A stretch of DNA of 64,000 nucleotides from Streptomyces sp. CB00455 (GTDB taxonomy: Bacteria; Actinomycetota; Actinomycetes; Streptomycetales; Streptomycetaceae): contig NZ_LIVQ01000004.1 of NCBI RefSeq assembly GCF_001905445.1, forward strand, positions 191,462 through 255,461, written 5' to 3'. Made by a program: the position numbers and the translations under genes. Below the pieces are notes generated by a model. That model ran no database searches. It had not been told where the DNA came from and saw only the letters and a list, made by a program, of their open reading frames with translations. Below are positions 24,161-33,983 of this stretch, one piece after another. How positions within the stretch are numbered: position 1 is the first letter of the stretch; every line of letters starts with the position of its first letter.

Positions 24161-25603
24161 TCAGTCCTGCGCGGCCCACCACTCCTTCAGGGCGGCCACG
24201 GCCGCGTCACGGCCCATCGGACCGTTCTCCAGCCGCAGCTCCAGCAGGAAGGCGTACGCCTTGCCGATCACCGGGCCGGGACCGACATCGAGCACCCGCA
24301 TGATCTCGTTGCCGTCCAGGTCGGGCCGAATCGCATCCAGCTCCTCCTGCTCCTGGAGCTGCGCGATGCGGTCCTCCAGGCCGTCATAGGTGCGGGAGAG
24401 GGCATTGGCCTTGCGCTTGTTGCGCGTGGTGCAGTCGGACCGCGTCAGTTTGTGCAGGCGCTCCAGCAGCGGGCCGGCGTCGCGGACATAGCGCCGCACG
24501 GCGGAGTCGGTCCATTCGCCGTCGCCGTAGCCGTGGAACCGCAGGTGCAGCTCCACCAGCCGGGACACGTCCTTGATCATGTCGTTCGAGTACTTGAGGG
24601 CGGTCAGGCGCTTCTTGGTCATCTTCGCGCCCACCACCTCGTGGTGATGGAAGGAGACCCTGCCGTCGCTCTCGAAACGGCGGGTGCGCGGCTTGCCGAT
24701 GTCGTGCAGCAGGGCCGCGAGCCGCAGAACCAGGTCCGGGCCCTCCTCCTCCAGCGAGATCGCCTGCTCCAGCACGATCAGGGAGTGGTCGTAGACATCC
24801 TTGTGGCGGTGGTGCTCGTCACTCTCCAGCCGCAGCGCGGGCAGCTCCGGGAGCACCCGGTCGGCCAGTCCGGTGTCCACGAGCAGGCCCAGGCCCTTGC
24901 GCGGATGCGTGGAAAGGATCAGCTTGTTCAGCTCGCCCTGAACCCGCTCCGCGGAGACGATCTCGATCCGGTCGGACATCGCCTTCATCGCCTCGACGAC
25001 CTCCGGGGCGACCTCGAAGTCCAGCTGCGCCGCGAACCGGGCGGCGCGCAGCATCCGCAGCGGATCGTCGGAGAAGGACTCCTCGGGGGTGCCGGGGGTG
25101 CGCAGCACGCCGGCGGCCAGGTCCTCCAGGCCGCCGTGGGGGTCGATGAACCGCTGTTCGGGCAGGCCCAGCGCCATGGCGTTGACCGTGAAGTCACGCC
25201 GGACCAGGTCCTCCTCGATGGAGTCGCCGTAGGAGACCTCGGGCTTGCGCGAGGTCCGGTCGTACGCCTCGGAGCGGTACGTCGTCACCTCGATCTGGAA
25301 GCCGGCCTTCTGCGCTCCGACGGTGCCGAAGGCGATACCGACGTCCCACACCGAGTCGGCCCACGGGCGGACGATCTTGAGGACGTCCTCGGGACGGGCG
25401 TCGGTGGTGAAATCCAGGTCGTTGCCGAGACGCCCGAGCAGCGCATCGCGGACGGACCCTCCGACCAGGGCGAGGCGGTGGCCCGCCTCCTGGAATCGGC
25501 GGCCGAGCTCGTCGGCGACAGGGGCGACCCGCAGCAGTTCACTCACCGCGCGGCGCTGCACCTGACTCAGGGCACTGGGGTTGTCTTCGTTGGCGTTCGG
25601 CAC
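24161..25603 (-). CDS. cca: CCA tRNA nucleotidyltransferase
   Basis: 480 residues. A polymerase-beta-like head has the L-V-G-G-S-V-R-D-A-L-L-G-R motif followed by D-L-D-F-T-T-D-A-R-P, the catalytic-aspartate segment. An HD-type hydrolase domain follows, with the D-I-G-K-P-R-T segment. It adds or repairs the 3' CCA end of tRNA. A GTG start at 25603 is chosen because it gives the N-terminus shared with Streptomyces homologues; longer frames to 25768 are not supported. Divergent from the DUF6049 gene. In mycobacteria the corresponding pcnA gene occupies the same position. Confidence 0.92.
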   Translation of the reverse strand: MPNANEDNPSALSQVQRRAVSELLRVAPVADELGRRFQEAGHRLALVGGSVRDALLGRLGNDLDFTTDARPEDVLKIVRPWADSVWDVGIAFGTVGAQKAGFQIEVTTYRSEAYDRTSRKPEVSYGDSIEEDLVRRDFTVNAMALGLPEQRFIDPHGGLEDLAAGVLRTPGTPEESFSDDPLRMLRAARFAAQLDFEVAPEVVEAMKAMSDRIEIVSAERVQGELNKLILSTHPRKGLGLLVDTGLADRVLPELPALRLESDEHHRHKDVYDHSLIVLEQAISLEEEGPDLVLRLAALLHDIGKPRTRRFESDGRVSFHHHEVVGAKMTKKRLTALKYSNDMIKDVSRLVELHLRFHGYGDGEWTDSAVRRYVRDAGPLLERLHKLTRSDCTTRNKRKANALSRTYDGLEDRIAQLQEQEELDAIRPDLDGNEIMRVLDVGPGPVIGKAYAFLLELRLENGPMGRDAAVAALKEWWAAQD

Positions 25604-25788
25604 AACAGAAAAGGGTACGTGTCCCGCCCGGCGCGGGCTCCCTCGTTTTGCGGCGACCCCGGTACACGGGCGCTGCGGGGGTCGCCGATCATGTGGAGCA
25701 AGGCGCGGCACTCGCGCACAGCGGGTCTCGTTACCATGCGTGGACGCACAGACGACGACCACTGACACTTCGAGGGACGGGCTAGCGC

Positions 25789-28053
25789 GTGGCCGAGGCG
25801 GCAGAGAACCTGGGGGCGTCCCCCGCCCCTGTCCGGCGCCGATGGCTGCGGCGGGCGGTGGTCCTGCTCGCGGGAACGCCCGTGCTGGCCGCTCTGGTCT
25901 ACTCTCCCGCCCCCGAGGCGCAGGCCGCCCAGCCTTCGCCCGTCGACGTGCAGCTGACGTCGATGACCCCTGCCGCCCCGGTGAAGGGCGACACCCTGAT
26001 CCTCACCGGAACCGTGGTCAACAACGGCTCCGAGACGATCAACGATGCGCATGTAGGGCTGCGGGTCGGCCCCCTGCTCGCGGACCGGTCCTCGATCGAC
26101 GAGGCGGCGGAACGCAGTGGCTTCCGGGCGGGCGCGGACCCCGGGGAGATCGATCCGGCCCACGCGGTGAAGTTCGACTCACTGCCGTCGAAGGTCAGCC
26201 GGCAGTTCACCCTCACCGTCCCGGTGAACAAGCTGGAGCTGGACAAGGACGGTGTCTACCAGCTCGGTGTGTCCCTCTCGGGCGCGACCGAGAGCCGCCC
26301 CTCCGAGCAGGTCCTCGGCATCAAGCGGACCTTCCTGCCGTGGCAGCCGGAGGCGGCCGCCAAGCGGGCTCAGCTCGGTTACGTCTGGCCGCTGATCTCC
26401 ACCACCCACGTGACCGCCGAGACCGGCTCGGACGAGACGCAGACCCCCGTCTTCCTCGACGACTCCCTTGCCGCGGAACTGGCATCGGGTGGCCGGCTGG
26501 AGCGGATGGTCGCACTCGGCAAGGACCTGCCCATCACCTGGGTCATCGACCCTGACCTGCTGTACACGGTCGACGCGATGACCAAGGGCTACCGGGTCCG
26601 CGTCCCGGGCGGCAAGTCCGTCCAGGGCAAGAACAAGGCCATCGCCGAGCAGTGGCTGAGCTCGCTGGAAGCCGCCGTCCAGGGCAAGAAGGTCGTCGCC
26701 CTGCCCTTCGCCGACCCCGACGTCGCCTCCCTCGCCCATCACGGCAAGGACGTCTCGGGCACCCTGGGCCAGCTGCGGCCCGCCACCGACAAGGCGAAGC
26801 AGGCCGTGGAGACCGTCCTGCACGTTCCCGCGTCCACCGACTTCTCCTGGCCCGTGGACGGCGCCATCGATCCGGCGATCGTCAACGTCGCCACTTCGGC
26901 CGGCGCCCACAACATCCTCACCCGCAGCGACAGCCTCTCGGAGAGCGGAGCTCTCGGGTACACCCCCTCTGCCGCGCGGCCCATCGGGGCGGGAGCGACC
27001 GCCGTCGTCGCGGACGCGGAACTCTCCACCGCCTTCGACGGCGACATGCTGAACTCAGGGACCTCCACCCTGGCCGTGCAGCGGTTCCTCGCCCACAGCC
27101 TCGCCCTGAACCTGCAGAAGACCGAAGAGCAGCGCAGCTTCGTCGTCGCCCCGCCGCGTATGCCCACCACCAGCCAGGTGGAGACGATGGCCGAGGCGCT
27201 GCGGACCCTGCAGGCCGGCCGCTGGACCCAGCCCGCCGACCTCGAAGCCGCGGCCGCGGCCAAGCCGGACCCGGCGGCGGCCACCCAGGTGCCGGGTGCC
27301 GGACAGTACCCCGAGGCGCTGCGCAAGCAGGAGCTCCCGGTGACGGCCTTCGAGAAGATCCGCACCACCCAGAACACCCTCGACCACTTCAAGGTGATCC
27401 TCGCCGCACCCGACCGTGTGGAGATCCCCTTCGGCAACACCACCAACCGGGAGATGTCCGTCTCCTGGCGCGGCCGTCCCGAGGAGGCCGCCCTCTACCG
27501 GGACCAGGTCCAGGAGTACCTGCTGGGCCTCACCGAGAAGGTCAAGGTCATCCCGAAATCCGACGCCACCCTGTCCGGACACAGCGCCACGATCCCGGTG
27601 AGCGTCCAGAACAGCCTCGTCCAGGACGTCCACGACCTCGTCCTGCGTGTGCGGTCCGCCAACCCGACCCGCCTGATGTTCGGCGACAAGGGTCAGGCGG
27701 AGCAGCAGGTCACCGTCCAGGGCGACCACACCCAGACCGTCAAGTTCACCGCCAACGCCACCGCGAGCGGCCCGGTGGAGGTCACCGCCCAGCTCTTCAC
27801 CAAGGACGGCGTCCCCTACGGCAAGGAACGCACGTTCACCGTGGACGCCACCGAGATCACCCCCACCGTCATGCTGGTCATCGCCGGCGGTGTCCTCCTC
27901 CTCGTCCTGGCCGGCATCAAGATGTACGCCAGCCGCAAGCGCGTGGCGGCCCGTGCGGCCTCCGAGGAGAGCACGCAGCCGAGTGACGAGTCCCCGGACA
28001 CCGGACCGCAAAGCGCCGAGGGGTCCGGCACGGGTGAGACAGTGGACCGTTGA
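25789..28053 (+). CDS. DUF6049-family membrane-anchored protein
   Basis: 754 residues. A signal peptide/first membrane helix (about 20-45) leads to a large extracytoplasmic beta-rich region; a single membrane helix near 690-712 and a short acidic tail close the protein. The same gene precedes murJ in many actinobacteria (Rv3909 in M. tuberculosis). No catalytic motif is visible. Adjacency to the lipid II flippase suggests an envelope-biogenesis role, but this is inference. GTG start. Confidence 0.82.
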   Translation: MAEAAENLGASPAPVRRRWLRRAVVLLAGTPVLAALVYSPAPEAQAAQPSPVDVQLTSMTPAAPVKGDTLILTGTVVNNGSETINDAHVGLRVGPLLADRSSIDEAAERSGFRAGADPGEIDPAHAVKFDSLPSKVSRQFTLTVPVNKLELDKDGVYQLGVSLSGATESRPSEQVLGIKRTFLPWQPEAAAKRAQLGYVWPLISTTHVTAETGSDETQTPVFLDDSLAAELASGGRLERMVALGKDLPITWVIDPDLLYTVDAMTKGYRVRVPGGKSVQGKNKAIAEQWLSSLEAAVQGKKVVALPFADPDVASLAHHGKDVSGTLGQLRPATDKAKQAVETVLHVPASTDFSWPVDGAIDPAIVNVATSAGAHNILTRSDSLSESGALGYTPSAARPIGAGATAVVADAELSTAFDGDMLNSGTSTLAVQRFLAHSLALNLQKTEEQRSFVVAPPRMPTTSQVETMAEALRTLQAGRWTQPADLEAAAAAKPDPAAATQVPGAGQYPEALRKQELPVTAFEKIRTTQNTLDHFKVILAAPDRVEIPFGNTTNREMSVSWRGRPEEAALYRDQVQEYLLGLTEKVKVIPKSDATLSGHSATIPVSVQNSLVQDVHDLVLRVRSANPTRLMFGDKGQAEQQVTVQGDHTQTVKFTANATASGPVEVTAQLFTKDGVPYGKERTFTVDATEITPTVMLVIAGGVLLLVLAGIKMYASRKRVAARAASEESTQPSDESPDTGPQSAEGSGTGETVDR

Positions 28054-28099
28054 GCGATGCCGTGGCCGGTCGGCCTGGGGACGATGAGGTGGGGTTTCG

Positions 28100-30274
28100 A
28101 TGAACGCGCCGTACGACGGTGACCGCGCGCAGGGCACTGGTGGGCCTGCGCCCGCCCAGGGCACTGCCCCGGGCACCCCGGTGCCGGGCCAGGTTCCCGC
28201 GCCTGCGCCCGCGCCGGACCACGACCCGTATGTCCAGGACGCCTACGGCTACGACCCGTACCGGTCACAGGACCTGTCCGCCCAGGATCCCGTCGCTGAG
28301 GTCCTCTACGACCGGGCGTCGCACCCGCCGCCACCCCCGGGCACCTACCAGGAGCCCGGCCCGCTGTACGCGGCGCCGGCCTCGCCCTCGTACGCCCCCG
28401 ACCCGCGCGTCTGGGCCCAGACCCCGCCGCCCGAGCCGGACGGGCCCTCCCGCCACCTGCCGTACGGCGACCACGCCACCACCACCGAGTTCGTCGGCGT
28501 GGACTCCCTGGTGACCAAGGCGGCGGACGAGCAGCCCGAACCCGATGCCTTCGCGCACCTCTACCGGGACCAGGAGGCCGCGCCCCGTATCCCCGCCGAG
28601 GACGCCCCCGTGGCCGCCCCGGCGCCGGCCAGACCGGCCGGCCGCGCCTCCAGCCTGCTGAAGTCCAGCGCGCTCATGGCCGCCGGCACCATCGTCTCCC
28701 GCATCACCGGCTTCCTGCGGACCCTCGTGATCGCCGGCGCGATCGGCGTCGGCACCTTCAACGACACGTACCAGATCGCCAACACGCTGCCCACGATGAT
28801 CTACGTGCTGGTCGGCGGCGGCGCGCTCAACGCCGTCTTCATCCCGCAGCTGGTCCGGGCCATGAAGAACGACGACGACGGCGGGCAGGCCTACGCCAAC
28901 CGGCTGCTGTCCCTCGTCGTGGTCCTGCTGGCCGCCGTCACCACCATCTGCGTCCTCGCCGCCCCGGTGTTCATCACGATGATGTCGCCGAAGATCGCCT
29001 CCGACCCCCAGCAGATGGACGTGGCGGTCGCCTTCGCCCGCTACTGCCTGCCGACCATGTTCTTCATGGGTGTGCACGTGGTCCTCGGTCAGATCCTCAA
29101 CGCCCGCGGCCGCTTCGGCGCGATGATGTGGACCCCGGTCCTCAACAACATCGTCGTCATCGCCACCTTCGGCGCCTTCATCTGGGCCTTCGGCGGTTTC
29201 ACCACCTCCGGCGTCAATGCCACCACCGTCACTCCCGAAGGCGTCCGCCTGCTGGGTCTGGGCACGCTGCTGGGCCTCACCGTCCAGGCCCTCGCGATGC
29301 TGCCCTACCTGCGCGACGCCGGTTTCAAGCCCCGCCTGCGCTTCGACTGGAAGGGCCACGGCCTGGGCAAGGCCGCCCGCCTGGCCAAGTGGACGTTCTT
29401 CTTCGTCCTCGCCAACCAGGTCGGCCTCGTCGTCGTCACCCAGCTCGCCACCTGGGCCGGCTCGGTCGCCGAGAAGCAGGGCCACCCCGGCACCGGCATC
29501 ACCGCCTACAACTACGCGCTGCTGCTGTGGCAGATGCCGCAGGCGATCATCACCGTCTCCGTCATGACGGCCGTGCTGCCGCGCATCTCCCGCTCCGCGC
29601 ACGACGGCGACGCCGCCGCCGTGCGCGACGACATCTCCTACGGGCTGCGGACCTCGGCCGTCGCGATCGTGCCCTGCGCCTTCGCGTTCCTCGCCCTCGG
29701 CGTCCCGATGGCCACGCTGCTCTACGCCGGATCCGGCGCGGGCGCCCAGAACATCGGCTACGTCCTGATGGCCTTCGGCCTCGGACTGATCCCGTACTCG
29801 GTCCAGTACGTGGTCCTGCGCGGCTTCTACGCCTACGAGGACACCCGGACGCCCTTCTACAACACCGTCATCGTCGCCGCGGTCAACGCGGCCGTCTCCA
29901 CGGCCTCCTTCTTCGTCCTGCCCGCCCGCTGGGCGGTCGTCGGCATGGCCGCCGCCTACGGTCTCGGTTACACGGTCGGTGTCGGAGTCGCCTGGCGCCG
30001 CCTGCGCACCCGCCTCGGCGGCGACCTCGACGGCGCGCACGTGATGCGCACCTACGCCCGCCTCACCGGCGCCTGTGTCCCCGCCGCCGCCGTGGCCGGC
30101 GCCGTCGCCTACGGGATCACCCAGTGGCTGGGCGGCGGAGTCGGCGGTTCCGCCGCCGCCCTCGTCGCGGGCGGCATCGCCCTCGCGGGCGTGTTCCTGA
30201 TCGCCGCCAAGCGGATGCGGATCGAAGAGCTCAACTCGATGGTCGGAATGGTCCGCGGACGTTTGGGGCGCTGA
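28100..30274 (+). CDS. murJ: Lipid II flippase MurJ (MviN family)
   Basis: 724 residues: a Pro/Tyr-rich cytosolic N-terminal extension of about 185 residues, then about fourteen membrane helices of the MOP/MviN fold. The membrane core begins S-L-L-K-S-S-A-L-M-A-A-G-T-I-V-S-R-I-T-G-F-L-R, the typical MurJ start with the conserved arginines. It would flip lipid II to the outer face. Unlike M. tuberculosis MviN (Rv3910), it lacks the C-terminal pseudokinase: that module is encoded by the next gene. Confidence 0.93.
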   Translation: MNAPYDGDRAQGTGGPAPAQGTAPGTPVPGQVPAPAPAPDHDPYVQDAYGYDPYRSQDLSAQDPVAEVLYDRASHPPPPPGTYQEPGPLYAAPASPSYAPDPRVWAQTPPPEPDGPSRHLPYGDHATTTEFVGVDSLVTKAADEQPEPDAFAHLYRDQEAAPRIPAEDAPVAAPAPARPAGRASSLLKSSALMAAGTIVSRITGFLRTLVIAGAIGVGTFNDTYQIANTLPTMIYVLVGGGALNAVFIPQLVRAMKNDDDGGQAYANRLLSLVVVLLAAVTTICVLAAPVFITMMSPKIASDPQQMDVAVAFARYCLPTMFFMGVHVVLGQILNARGRFGAMMWTPVLNNIVVIATFGAFIWAFGGFTTSGVNATTVTPEGVRLLGLGTLLGLTVQALAMLPYLRDAGFKPRLRFDWKGHGLGKAARLAKWTFFFVLANQVGLVVVTQLATWAGSVAEKQGHPGTGITAYNYALLLWQMPQAIITVSVMTAVLPRISRSAHDGDAAAVRDDISYGLRTSAVAIVPCAFAFLALGVPMATLLYAGSGAGAQNIGYVLMAFGLGLIPYSVQYVVLRGFYAYEDTRTPFYNTVIVAAVNAAVSTASFFVLPARWAVVGMAAAYGLGYTVGVGVAWRRLRTRLGGDLDGAHVMRTYARLTGACVPAAAVAGAVAYGITQWLGGGVGGSAAALVAGGIALAGVFLIAAKRMRIEELNSMVGMVRGRLGR

Positions 30275-30391
30275 TGCGCACAACCGTCGCCCCCCTTCGT
30301 GTGTCGTGCATAGCGTCGGACTGTGGGCACAATTGGCATGGCTTCGCAGACTGGCCGACAGCGCGCAACGGATGGGGAGGCGGGAACGACG

Positions 30392-32122
30392 GTGGCGGAA
30401 CGTAGCACGGCCGCCGTCGACGTGGCCGACAACAGTGGCGACCAGCCGCTGGCCGCAGAGGCGGACAAGGCCACGGCCGACGGGGTGGACATCCAGAACG
30501 GACGAGCCGCGGACGGACCCATGACCGAGAAGGACGGCGAACGCACGAGCGCGGCCCCCGCGGCCGCACCCGAACTCCACAGCGGCCACAAGCTCGCCAG
30601 ACGCTACCGGCTCGAAGAGTGCGTCACCCGTGTGGACGGATTCAGCAGCTGGCGTGCGATGGACGAGAAGCTGCGCCGGGCCGTGGGCGTCCACCTGCTG
30701 CCCGCCGACCACGCGCGGGCCCGCTCCGTCCTGGCCGCCGCACGCTCCTCCGCCCTCCTCGGCGACCCCCGGTTCGTCCAGGTGCTCGACGCCGTCGAGG
30801 AGAACGACCTCGTCTACGTCGTCCACGAATGGCTGCCCGACGCCACGGAACTCACCGCGCTCCTCGCGGCGGGCCCCCTGGAGCCGCACGAGGCCTACCA
30901 ACTCGTCAGCCAGGTCTCCCAGGCCATGAGCGCGGCGCACCGCGAAGGTCTCGCCCATCTGCGCCTGACGCCCAGCGCCATACTGCGCACCTCCTCCGGT
31001 CAGTACCGGATCCGCGGGCTCGCCGTGAACGCGGCGCTGCGCGGCATCACCAGCGACACCCCGCAGCGCGCCGACACCGAGGCCATCGGCGCACTGCTGT
31101 ACGCCGCCCTCACCCAGCGCTGGCCGTACGAGAACGACGCGTACGGCCTCACCGGGCTGCCCAAGGGGGTCGGCCTGATCGCCCCCGACCAGGTCCGTGC
31201 CGGCGTCCACCGCGGCCTCGGCGAACTCGCCATGCGCGCCCTGGCCAACGACGGGGCCACCGCCTCCCGTCAGGAGCCCGCCTGCACCACTCCGGAGGAA
31301 CTGGCCAAGGCCGTCGCCGCGATGCCGCGCATCCGGCCGCCGGAGCCCGCCTTCACCGCGCCGCCGGAGTACCAGCACACGACCTACCAGCAGGGCACCT
31401 ACGGCCGCCCCACGCCCCCCGGCGTGCCTCCGACGCAGACCGTCACGGTCGTCCCCCCGCCGCCCCCCCTCCAGAGCCGCACCGGCCGGGCCCTGAAGTG
31501 GGGCGTCGCCGCCCTGCTGATCGCCGCCCTGGGACTGGGCAGCTGGCAGCTGGCCGACGCCCTCCTGGACCACCGCCCCCAGGGTGAGAACGGCAGCAGC
31601 AACAACAACCAGCCCAAGAACCAGGACGCCCCGAAGGCACCGGAGCGCGTCCCGGTCGCCATCAAGAAGGCCGAGGAGTACTACCCGGACGGCAAGCCCC
31701 AGAACATCGAGGACGTCGCGAACAGCTACGACAAGGACCCCGACTCCTACTGGCGGACCTACGCGTTCGATGACGGCCCCGACCTGGGGGCCTACAAGAA
31801 GGGCCTCGGCCTGGTCTTCGACCTCGGCTCGGAGCAGGACGTGAGCGGCGCCTCGATAGCGTTCAAGTTCGGTGGCGACCACACCACCGCGACGATCTAC
31901 GCGGCACCCAGCATGTCCTCGTCCACACCGGTCGGCAGCCTGCAGAAGATCGCCGTGGGGACCACCGCCGACAGACAGCTCGACCTCGCCGCGCCTGCCG
32001 CGGTCAAGACGCGCTACGTGGTCGTATGGCTCACGGCCATGCCGGAGTCGGGTGCTTCGGAATACAGCCGAGCCGGCTACAAGCAGGGCATTTCCAACGT
32101 CTCGTTCTTCCGGAACTCGTAG
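30392..32122 (+). CDS. Pseudokinase membrane protein (MviN pseudokinase counterpart)
   Basis: 576 residues. The N-terminal half has a Ser/Thr-kinase fold but lacks every key residue: the HRD loop reads H-L-R-L-T-P, the ATP lysine strand is V-G-V-H-L-L, and no DFG is present. A membrane helix (about 368-392) follows, and the C-terminal 160 residues resemble a discoidin-like extracytoplasmic domain. It is directly downstream of murJ. The start at GTG 30392 is supported by GGAGG upstream; GTG 30323 or ATG 30338 remain possible. Confidence 0.82.
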   Translation: MAERSTAAVDVADNSGDQPLAAEADKATADGVDIQNGRAADGPMTEKDGERTSAAPAAAPELHSGHKLARRYRLEECVTRVDGFSSWRAMDEKLRRAVGVHLLPADHARARSVLAAARSSALLGDPRFVQVLDAVEENDLVYVVHEWLPDATELTALLAAGPLEPHEAYQLVSQVSQAMSAAHREGLAHLRLTPSAILRTSSGQYRIRGLAVNAALRGITSDTPQRADTEAIGALLYAALTQRWPYENDAYGLTGLPKGVGLIAPDQVRAGVHRGLGELAMRALANDGATASRQEPACTTPEELAKAVAAMPRIRPPEPAFTAPPEYQHTTYQQGTYGRPTPPGVPPTQTVTVVPPPPPLQSRTGRALKWGVAALLIAALGLGSWQLADALLDHRPQGENGSSNNNQPKNQDAPKAPERVPVAIKKAEEYYPDGKPQNIEDVANSYDKDPDSYWRTYAFDDGPDLGAYKKGLGLVFDLGSEQDVSGASIAFKFGGDHTTATIYAAPSMSSSTPVGSLQKIAVGTTADRQLDLAAPAAVKTRYVVVWLTAMPESGASEYSRAGYKQGISNVSFFRNS

Positions 32123-32248
32123 CAGAACGGGGCCGCGGGAGCCGAGCTCCCACAGCTCCGCCCTACACGTCCGGTGAGCGGGACGCAGTCCGCGCGTGCC
32201 GGCTCACGTCCGGGTACTGCGATGAGCCCTCGGCAGAGGAGGGGAACC

Positions 32249-32950
32249 ATGGAGCCTGAGGCTGACGACCTCGCTCCGGTCCGGGACCAGGAGCTCCTGG
32301 CGCGGCACGCCGCGGGCGACCCGGACGCGTTCGGGGAGCTCGTGCGGCGGCATCGGGACCGGTTGTGGGCCGTGGCCATGCGGACCCTCGGGGACCGTGA
32401 GGAGGCCGCCGACGCGGTACAGGACGCCCTCGTCTCCGCCTACCGCGCCGCCCACACCTTCCGCGGGGAATCCGCCGTCACCACCTGGCTGCACCGCATC
32501 ACCGTCAACGCCTGCCTGGACCGCGCACGCAAGGCCGCCTCCCGCAGGACCGCGCCCCTCGACGACACCGACCGCCTGGAGCGGCTCCTGGAGCCCCACG
32601 AGTCCGCGGAGGCCCCGGCGGAGCGTCAGGAGCTCCATCGCCAGCTCCTGGCGGCCCTGAGCACCCTGCCGGCCGAACAGCGGGCCGTGCTCGTCCTCGT
32701 CGACATGCAGGGTTACCCCGTCGCAGAAGCGGCCCGCATCCTCGACGTCCCCACCGGCACCGTGAAGAGCCGCTGCGCCCGCGGCCGGGCGAAACTCCTC
32801 CCGATGCTCACTCATCTGCGCACGAATGCCGGGGATAACACCGCCGCCGAGAGGGGAAGGAACCGGACGCCGCGGTCGGCCGTCCCACCAGCGGCAGAAC
32901 CCAGGCATCCAGACCCAGACGCAGTGAAGGGCGGAGGTGGACGACCGTGA
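32249..32950 (+). CDS. sigM: ECF sigma factor SigM
   Basis: A 233-residue sigma-70 factor of the ECF group. Region 2 has the H-R-D-R-L-W-A-V-A-M-R-T-L-G-D-R-E-E-A segment and D-A-V-Q-D-A-L, region 4 the helix-turn-helix V-A-E-A-A-R-I-L-D-V-P-T-G-T-V-K-S-R. The ATG has GAGGAGGGG upstream. It overlaps the anti-sigma gene by four bases (GTGA), a sign of translational coupling. The arrangement murJ-sigM-anti-sigma-trxB-trxA is the same as in M. tuberculosis. Confidence 0.9.
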   Translation: MEPEADDLAPVRDQELLARHAAGDPDAFGELVRRHRDRLWAVAMRTLGDREEAADAVQDALVSAYRAAHTFRGESAVTTWLHRITVNACLDRARKAASRRTAPLDDTDRLERLLEPHESAEAPAERQELHRQLLAALSTLPAEQRAVLVLVDMQGYPVAEAARILDVPTGTVKSRCARGRAKLLPMLTHLRTNAGDNTAAERGRNRTPRSAVPPAAEPRHPDPDAVKGGGGRP

Positions 32951-33858
32951 GCCCCACAACCGGCACAACCGGCACGATCCGGCACCCGGACGTCTCGGAG
33001 ATCTCCGACCTGACCGAAGGACTGCTCCCCCCGGCCCGCAGTGCCGAGATCCGACGCCACCTGGACGACTGCGCCCTGTGCGCCGACGTCCGCACCTCCC
33101 TGGAGGAGATCCGCTCCCTCCTCGGCACCCTGCCGGGCCCGGCCCGGATGCCCGCCGACATCGCCGGCCGTATCGACGCGGCCCTGGCCGCCGAAGCCCT
33201 CCTCGACTCGACCGCCTCCCGGCCCCGGCCCGCAGCAGCGGCCCGACCCGGCCCTGCCGACCGCGATGTTTCACGTGAAACATCGCCCGCCGGTCACCCG
33301 GCCGGCCCGAGCGGTCCCGGGCGGCGACACCGGGCCCGCCGCCGGATCGCCGTACTCGCAGGCCTGGCCGGAGCAGCCGCGTGCGCCCTCGGCATCTTCC
33401 TGTTCGCGGGCCCCTCCGGTTCCCCCGGCCCCGACGCCACCGCTCGCGGTGATGCCTCGCACACCACCGCTCTCCCGTCCACCGGCGACGACTCCTACAC
33501 CGCCCAGGGCCTCCAGGGCAACGTCCGACAGCTGCTGGCCTCCGGGCAGGGTGCCAAGACCGAACCGGAGAACAACACCTACGGCATGGAGAACACCTCT
33601 CCGGCCCCCAGGGTCGCGCCCAATGACCGCCGCGCGGCATCCGTTCCCGCTTGTGTGCAGGACGCGACCGGCCGTCCTGACACGCCGCTCGCCGCCGAGC
33701 GCGGCAGCTATCAGGGGACTCCCGCCTTCCTGGTCGTCCTGCCCCACCCGGACGACGCCTCCCGCGTGGACGCCTTCCTCATCGACACCGCCTGCGAGAC
33801 CACGGCTGCCGGTACCCCCGGGAAGGTCCTGCTCACGCACACCTATCCGCGGAGCTGA
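32947..33858 (+). CDS. Anti-sigma-M factor, zinc-finger type, membrane anchored
   Basis: 303 residues. An N-terminal ZAS-like cytosolic domain contains H38-x3-C42-x2-C45 (R-H-L-D-D-C-A-L-C); a further histidine is at 13. One membrane helix at about 137-158 is followed by an extracytoplasmic domain. It would hold SigM until an envelope signal releases it. A perfect parS site lies in the linker (33268-33281), read as V-S-R-E-T. Confidence 0.85.
   Translation: MSPTTGTTGTIRHPDVSEISDLTEGLLPPARSAEIRRHLDDCALCADVRTSLEEIRSLLGTLPGPARMPADIAGRIDAALAAEALLDSTASRPRPAAAARPGPADRDVSRETSPAGHPAGPSGPGRRHRARRRIAVLAGLAGAAACALGIFLFAGPSGSPGPDATARGDASHTTALPSTGDDSYTAQGLQGNVRQLLASGQGAKTEPENNTYGMENTSPAPRVAPNDRRAASVPACVQDATGRPDTPLAAERGSYQGTPAFLVVLPHPDDASRVDAFLIDTACETTAAGTPGKVLLTHTYPRS
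33268..33281. other. parS site (perfect) inside the anti-sigma gene
   Basis: GTTTCACGTGAAAC in a 24-bp palindrome (33263-33286), within the hydrophilic linker before the membrane helix. Confidence 0.93.
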
Positions 33859-33888
33859 CGGACCACGGTCCGCACGGGGAGCAGAAGG

Positions 33889-33914
33889 GGAATGCGGGCG
33901 CCGTAGGATCCGTT
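33889..33914 (+). promoter_or_regulatory. SigR-type promoter for trxBA
   Basis: GGAAT, then 18 bases, then GTT: the published SigR (oxidative-stress ECF) consensus for thioredoxin genes in Streptomyces. It is 70 bp before the trxB start. Confidence 0.7.
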
Positions 33915-33983
33915 GGGTGGGGTGAGAGTCCGCACCGGCCCCCGGTAGGCAGCACGCAGTCCACAGAGACGAGGAAGAAACCC

